Part shown: piece after piece, positions 58,736 through 64,000 of the stretch
Layout: the number at the start of each line of letters is the position of its first letter
How positions within the stretch are numbered: position 1 is the first letter of the stretch
Origin: Dillenia suffruticosa
Taxonomy: Eukaryota; Streptophyta; Magnoliopsida; Dilleniales; Dilleniaceae
DNA length: 64,000 nucleotides
Direction: 5' to 3'
Assembly (NCBI GenBank): GCA_033439265.1
Contig: JAVTVX010000010.1
Location: 15,283,490-15,347,489, forward strand
Program-made: the position numbers and the translations under genes
Notes under the pieces: model-generated
What the model was told of the DNA's origin: nothing
Seen by the model: the letters and a program-made list of their open reading frames with translations, nothing else
Database searches by the model: none

Positions 58736-60732
58736 TTCTTCTATTGTTCAAAAAATTATTTAAATCAATAAATATTATAAATAAGATAAAATGAGTTTAT
58801 AATTTCTAAATAAACCCTCATATGTTACTTACCTTTCTTTTGAGTATCTAGTAATAAAAATGAGACGGTCATTGAACAGATGGTACTTAAAACTTAAACT
58901 TAATTTACAGCAAGATTAAAAGAACTACAAAAGTGTAGAAATACCAATAAACTAATGTATATCTTGTTAATTCTAACCTACTAATCATCCACAAAAATAT
59001 AGTACTACTAATTTTAGCAATAATATATGTATCTTATATTGCTTTAATATAATAAAAAATATTGACAGACAATTAATGTAATAGAAAAAATATTAAATTT
59101 TTTAATCAAGATTCAGATTTAAATTTTAAAAATAAAAAAATTAAGTTAGAAAAATTTTTCCTAAAAAAGAACTCGACAGTAATTCAGAGCTAATTAGTCT
59201 TGACAGTAATCCATTATTAAAAAAATAACGTGCATTGTTTAGCTGTACTTTTAAATTTTCTACAGCATGGCGTTTGTTTTCTATTTGGTCCAAAATAATG
59301 ATTTCAGCATGGAATTTTCCCTTCTCTTATGGTGAATTTCTCTGTACCATAATAACACGTAATGATCTTTCAGAGGACAGTTTAATGATCACGATCGTAT
59401 TTTTTAACTTGATAATTTTAAATTCAAATTTGAACGTAACAAAAAAATATATATATAATACGTAACGAAGATGAAGAAGGGGGGAAAAGTATGTCCTTGG
59501 TAAAATTTCACCCTTTCAAACTTGAAGAGTTGTTGTCGACCTTTTTTTTTATTAAAAAAAGAAAACCTTGAGAATTACTTCTTAACCCCTCTCATAACTC
59601 CCTCATACTTGTCCCTCCTCCAATTGTGTAGGAAGGAAAAAGGAGAAAAAACTATTTAATTGAAAGAGTTTCAATTCATTTATGATCGGTATGAGCTGCG
59701 ACCATGGCTGGCGACTGGTCTCTTAGACCGCCGACTGATGACGCAACCGGCCTCCGTATGAACATTGTTCTAGTTCAAGAAATAATGTTTACTCATCAAT
59801 GATAAAGAATAAATAAATAGTTGTGAAAAATAATAAAACTTTAAACCCCTGAAGTTATAAAGAAAAATTGAAATAAAAAATAATAATAATTTTAAAAATT
59901 CATAATTACAAAAAATCATTTATCCATAAAAATTGTATTCAGAATTCTTTTCTTATCACACCCTTGTGTTCTTATATGTTGGATTTCATACTCTGAATAT
60001 TGTTATATTAATTTTTCGTTTTTGAAAGATATATAGAGAATTGAACCAAATCTAGATTAACAGGAATTGAAATCCTAATATAAAAAAAAAAAAAAAAAAA
60101 AAACAAATTTCACACGAAAATACAATACATCATAAGCCAACCAACTCTGAATACTTATACAAGGGAAATAAAAATTGAGAAACTTCTTTGCAGCAACACA
60201 AAAGCTTCGACAAGCGGATTAGTCAAAACAAAAACAAAAACAAAAGACTTTGTGCTGTCTTTCACAAGTCCAATGTTTTGACCATTCTGAGGAAATGTGT
60301 TGAGCTAAACATTTTATTATAAATTCGTTTGTAATATAACAATATTAGAAACACGATATCCATTGAAATACCAGAACAAAAGTTCTACCTCCTAAGTTTC
60401 AGAATCATGCAACAAATATATTTTTTCTTTTTCGCCAAGCAAAGATAATTAGAGGTTTTTTCTTTTTTTTTTATTTTTTTTCTTTGTTTTTGTCCTAAAA
60501 TGTGAACGGGAAATCTCAAACACGACCCTTAAGGTCTTTTCTGTAAACAAATTATATTTGAGTTTGAAACTTCCATTGACCGAAATTCCAAAGAGCGCCC
60601 TTTTGACTCCCCATCTTAACCAGATCTTTCAAACGAATCCCCAAGCGAAGAAACCTTAGCAGATGATTTCTCCCCCTTTGTTTTAATTAAGACTTCACAT
60701 TCATCACGTTAACTCAGGTATGTAGATTATCA

Positions 60733-60784
60733 AAACACATGCTTTGACTTCCACCCAAAAAAAAAAAAAAAACACATGCTTTGA
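60733..60784 (+). mobile_element. Ultra-short poly(A) insert with 15-bp direct repeats (g)
   Basis: AAACACATGCTTTGA occurs identically at 60733-60747 and 60770-60784. The insert between is CTTCCACCC followed by A(n). This is the clearest example of the group: a perfect repeat and a simple insert. Confidence 0.7.
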
Positions 60785-61406
60785 GAGAGAGAGAGACAGT
60801 AAGAAGGAAAATTCTTTACAATATTAGTGGATATCACAAATAAAATTAAATAATAAAGATTAATGAGATAGTCCCACTTTGCATTCCATCATGTCTCGTT
60901 AGCATTTTGATAGAAATAAAGTATCTTATAATTCACCGACACCCGAAAAGGGTTAAACTTACTGATTGTCTCATGCCTTTTTTGTCGGAAAAAAGAAATT
61001 ATAAAAATCAAATGACACACGGGAAATGCAAAAAAAAAAAAAAAAAAAAAAAAAAAGGGTTGAATTTTATTAGATCATACCCATGGTAGTGCATTACATC
61101 GTTTGTAGAAGCAGCTGTGAAAGGACAAAACCCACGATTTTCATTTTCTGCAGAGTGCGTCATTGTGTACGCGCAAACATAATGTGAATTTAACCTAGCA
61201 AAACGTCAAGTAAGAAGAAAAAGTTGAAAAGAAATGAACCAAGAGTAACAACAAAATATAAAAAAGCGGCCACGTGTAGTCTTCTGCCAAACCTTATTCC
61301 AAGGTGGTTGTTATGTTCTCCATTCATTTCCATCTGCTGACACTTTTCAAACCTCAGAAATTCTGCATTTTGAAAGCTTTCCTTCTATATATACATGCAG
61401 ACTTTC

Positions 61407-61415
61407 CTATATAAG
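61407..61415 (+). promoter_or_regulatory. TATA box of the alpha carbonic anhydrase gene
   Basis: CTATATAAG about 70 bp before the ATG at 61482. Confidence 0.6.
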
Positions 61416-61481
61416 CTACAGAGGCATTCAAGTTCCTCCATCATCATTTAACTTGTGCTACACTACTCTAAAGCCTGAGAA

Positions 61482-62828
61482 ATGAAGAACCGAGTAGCCC
61501 AAATATTGTTCTATCTTTGCTTTGTTTCTCTTGCACTGAACCCACACCCAACTATATCACAAGAAGTTGGTGGGTCATTTAAGTCTCCATTGGTTCTAAT
61601 TTCACTCATTTATTTATCATTGTATATTTATTTTTGGGCATCCTTTGTGGTGCAGAGGATGAGCGGGAGTTTAATTATAAAGAAGGGAGTGGTAAGGGAC
61701 CTGAAAACTGGGGTCACATTCACAGTGAGTGGGCTTTGTGCAAGAATGGAACCATGCAGTCTCCAATCGATCTTTTGAATGAGAGAGTAGAAGTGGTGTC
61801 TCAGTTAGGGAGGCTAAATAAGCGCTACAAGCCCGCTAATGCCACACTCGTCAACAGAGGCCATGATATCATGGTAATTTGTCTATGGATTCAATTCGCC
61901 CAACCCAACTGATGTTTTATGGTCCCTTGAAATAGTTGTGTGATTCATTTTTTTCCAGCTCCGGTGGGAAGATGATGCAGGATCGATGCATATAAATGGA
62001 ACCAACTATGAGCTCAAACAGTGCCACTGGCATACACCTTCTGAGCATACCATCACTGGCAAAAGGTGGGTTTTATCTACGCTCATGATTTATCTTTTGC
62101 ACAAAAAACTGTTGTTTACTAGTTGAGATTTTTCCCTACATGTCTTCTTACAGGTTTCATTTAGAGTTGCACATGGTTCACCAAAGCTTGACTGGAGAGA
62201 TTGCTGTTCTTGGGATTACCTACAAACTCGGACGACCAGATTCATTCTTGTCAATGGTAGTCTCCTTAACCTTAACCTCTCTCTCACTCTCTCTCTCTCT
62301 CTCACAAAAACACACAACTATGCCTTTGGTATCAGATGACAGATCATCTACAAGTCCTTGCCTATAACAGTGAAGAAGAGAGGGCGGTAGGTGTGGTTGA
62401 CCCAAAGCAGATAAAGATAGGCAGCAGGAAGTATTATAGATACATTGGCTCGCTAACAACACCTCCCTGCACTCAAAATGTTCAGTGGACCATCATTAAA
62501 AAGGTGGGCCCTAATGATTTGTAGCACTGGTTTTCTCCCTCAGTTATTGATTCTATCAGGCTATAATGGTAAAGTTATTATCTAAATTCTATATCAACAG
62601 GTAAGGACTGCTTCAAAAGAACAGATTGGACTCCTCCGTGATGCGGTTCATGATGTAAGTAGCCAGCTGCCCCAGCAGATTTCTGCAATAAAGTAGTGCT
62701 GGATCTTCTGCCTTATTATGACAAAATTCTTGCAGGACTCTGAAAGAAATGCAAGACCACTCCAGCCAATAAATGAGCGGCCCATCCTACTTTACAGACC
62801 TGAAGATCGAGAAGAAGATCAAACCTAA
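61482..62828 (+). CDS. Alpha-type carbonic anhydrase, secreted
   Basis: Zinc enzyme that interconverts CO2 and bicarbonate; plant alpha forms enter the secretory pathway. Seven exons join in frame: 61482-61569, 61656-61873, 61959-62065, 62154-62256, 62336-62503, 62601-62654 and 62736-62828, giving 276 aa. Signal peptide about 1-26 (LFYLCFVSLAL core). Zinc ligands His125 and His127 (QCHWHTPSEHT) and His144 (LELHMVH). Proton-shuttle His99 (VNRGHDI). Gatekeeper Thr213 (LTTPPC). Cys58 (EWALCKN) and Cys217 can form the family disulfide. All catalytic residues are present, so it should be active. Length is normal for the plant family (about 260-280 aa). Intron 4 has a (CT)n run that is shared with the pseudogene at 52.7-53.5 kb. 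Apoplastic or organellar destination cannot be told from sequence alone. Confidence 0.94.
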
Positions 62829-63778
62829 TGATTTGGCAGTCCAATCATGCACTTCTTTCTAGATGTTCACCTAAATTTTGTATGTCATGGGAGAAGCCAC
62901 TAGTCTAGACGTTATTTTCAGCATTTCCAATTTTGCTTCCTAATCATCCTCCTCACCGGAAAATCGTTTCATCACATAGTCTTTACCTCATCTATGCCAG
63001 TATTTCATGTATGGTCATTTGAGGAAAATAAGAAAGGACCACTCGATGGTTCTTATTCATTTCTACTAGGTACCACATTAAACATTTACACCAACATGAG
63101 TGCTACACTTCTATTATACAAAAGAAAAAGGAAAGTCAGCAGGCATGACATTTTAAACAAATTTGTAAAAGCATATTGACTGTGCAGGGACATGACGAGT
63201 GCTACTATACAAAAACAGTGCAACAAATGTGCAGAATCAGAACAAAATAGATGAAGCACAGACAACCAACCATTCTTTTGTGAATACTTAAGTCCAAATG
63301 GAGCCAAAGAAAGGGTTTAAACCATATGACCACATGCTTGATGGAATCTTATAAAAAATATTCGTTCAGGATTTTCACACTAGGAAAGCCATTTTGCTCA
63401 ATTAAAGAACCAAGCAACTGTGCAAATAATAAACAGCTCTGGAGCAGTTGAGTGGGTAACTAAAAGTGAGCATGTTAACCGGGGCTACTGAAGCTCCTAT
63501 CAAAATTATCTATATTCACATGAAATATTTAATTTACAGCACCAGTTGTGGGCATCAGGAAGAGCAAATAACGAAAAATGATCAAAGATCAAATAATCTA
63601 CACAGCTAATATATCATCATCATGGCAACAACATATATGTAAAATGTACCAAAAACTAGGAAAAGAAGGCAAGGAAGAAAGTGCTTCCTGTGAGCATCAC
63701 CACGAAAATCTGCTGGAATTACTATGTACTCGTTGATGAAATGAAACTTACCAAGTGACTCCGAAGTACTAATTACCA
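62829..63778. other. Convergent 3' flanks
   Basis: 3' region of the carbonic anhydrase gene and of the minus-strand receptor kinase. No other gene seen. Confidence 0.5.
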
Positions 63779-64000
63779 TCACACCATTCTTGCAAGAACT
63801 TTCAGGACATCATCCATGGATGGCCTATGCAGTGGGTCTTCTTCCACACAAGCTTTTGCTAGAACAGCCAAACACAATGCCTCTGCCAAAGGATAGTCTT
63901 CCTTGAGACCTGGGTCCATGAAATTCCTCAACTGCTCAAAACATCCACCCTCACCTGCTCCTCCGCCCAAGAATCCGATGGAAGCCTTAAAGTAATTGCC
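63779..64000 (-). CDS. LysM-type receptor-like kinase, C-terminal end only
   Basis: The last 73 codons of a kinase that runs off the right edge. Visible: the end of the C-lobe with NFMDPGLKEDYPLAEALCLA, then LAKACVEEDPLHRPSMDDVL and the end LARMV with stop TGA at 63779-63781. RPSMDDV is kinase subdomain XI. The MDP...YPL..AL.LA.LA.AC pattern is typical of LysM receptor kinases that sense chitin or lipochitooligosaccharides. LysM domains, membrane span and catalytic residues are outside the window, so the subfamily and catalytic state cannot be judged. Confidence 0.75.
   Translation of the reverse strand, partial: GNYFKASIGFLGGGAGEGGCFEQLRNFMDPGLKEDYPLAEALCLAVLAKACVEEDPLHRPSMDDVLKVLARMV

Larger units (their letters stand above)
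57323..61400. other. Intergenic, about 4 kb
   Basis: Apart from the inverted-repeat element, insert (g) and poly(A) runs (60079-60102, 61030-61057), I see no gene. Confidence 0.4.

Noticed and set aside
61030..61057. Long poly(A) as a retroposon tail
   Set aside because: No matching direct repeats on the two sides.

Overview
The window is nuclear DNA from a flowering plant, almost certainly a eudicot and probably a woody one. The evidence is GT-AG introns, AT-rich intergenic DNA with many (CT)n, (TA)n and poly(A) tracts, and plant-specific families: BEL1-like homeodomain, kiwellin, LysM-type receptor kinase, telobox MYB and DUF547/MIP1-zipper. All calls are from reading alone. Exon borders were placed by hand from reading frame and splice sites.

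Layout. 1-3.6 kb (minus): OTU-family deubiquitinase, 3' end off the window. 4.4-6.7 kb: ABCG half-transporter pseudogene. 7.9-12.1 kb: leucine-zipper/DUF547 pseudogene. 13.5-20.6 kb (plus): telobox MYB (TRF-like) gene, eight coding exons, 585 aa. 22.1-23.5 kb (minus): single-exon kinase-like protein lacking the HRD and DFG catalytic motifs. 27-36 kb: kiwellin (ripening-related) cluster with one internally deleted relic, one intact gene (30.1 kb) and one copy with a single nonsense codon (35.2 kb). 42.5-49.6 kb (plus): BEL1-like homeodomain gene, 710 aa, with a leader rich in small upstream ORFs. 51.0 and 56.0 kb (minus): two paralogous small secreted peptide precursors sharing the core NNHHYIPRQ, with conserved promoters. 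A third promoter copy at 57 kb has no gene. 52.7-53.5 kb: alpha carbonic anhydrase pseudogene. 61.5-62.8 kb (plus): intact seven-exon alpha carbonic anhydrase. 63.8-64 kb (minus): C-terminal end of a LysM-type receptor-like kinase.

Two themes stand out. First, local duplication and decay: kiwellins, a peptide plus carbonic anhydrase block that seems duplicated as a unit, and several tandem repeats with periods of 20, 89, 90 and 196 bp. Second, retroposition: two short tRNA-like SINEs with target-site duplications, one separate SINE with a perfect B box, and at least seven ultra-short poly(A) inserts (about 15-32 bp), each flanked by its own direct repeat. The secreted products (kiwellin, small peptides, apoplastic-type carbonic anhydrase) and the receptor kinase point to cell-wall, defence or signalling roles, but no co-regulation is shown by the sequence apart from the shared peptide promoters.
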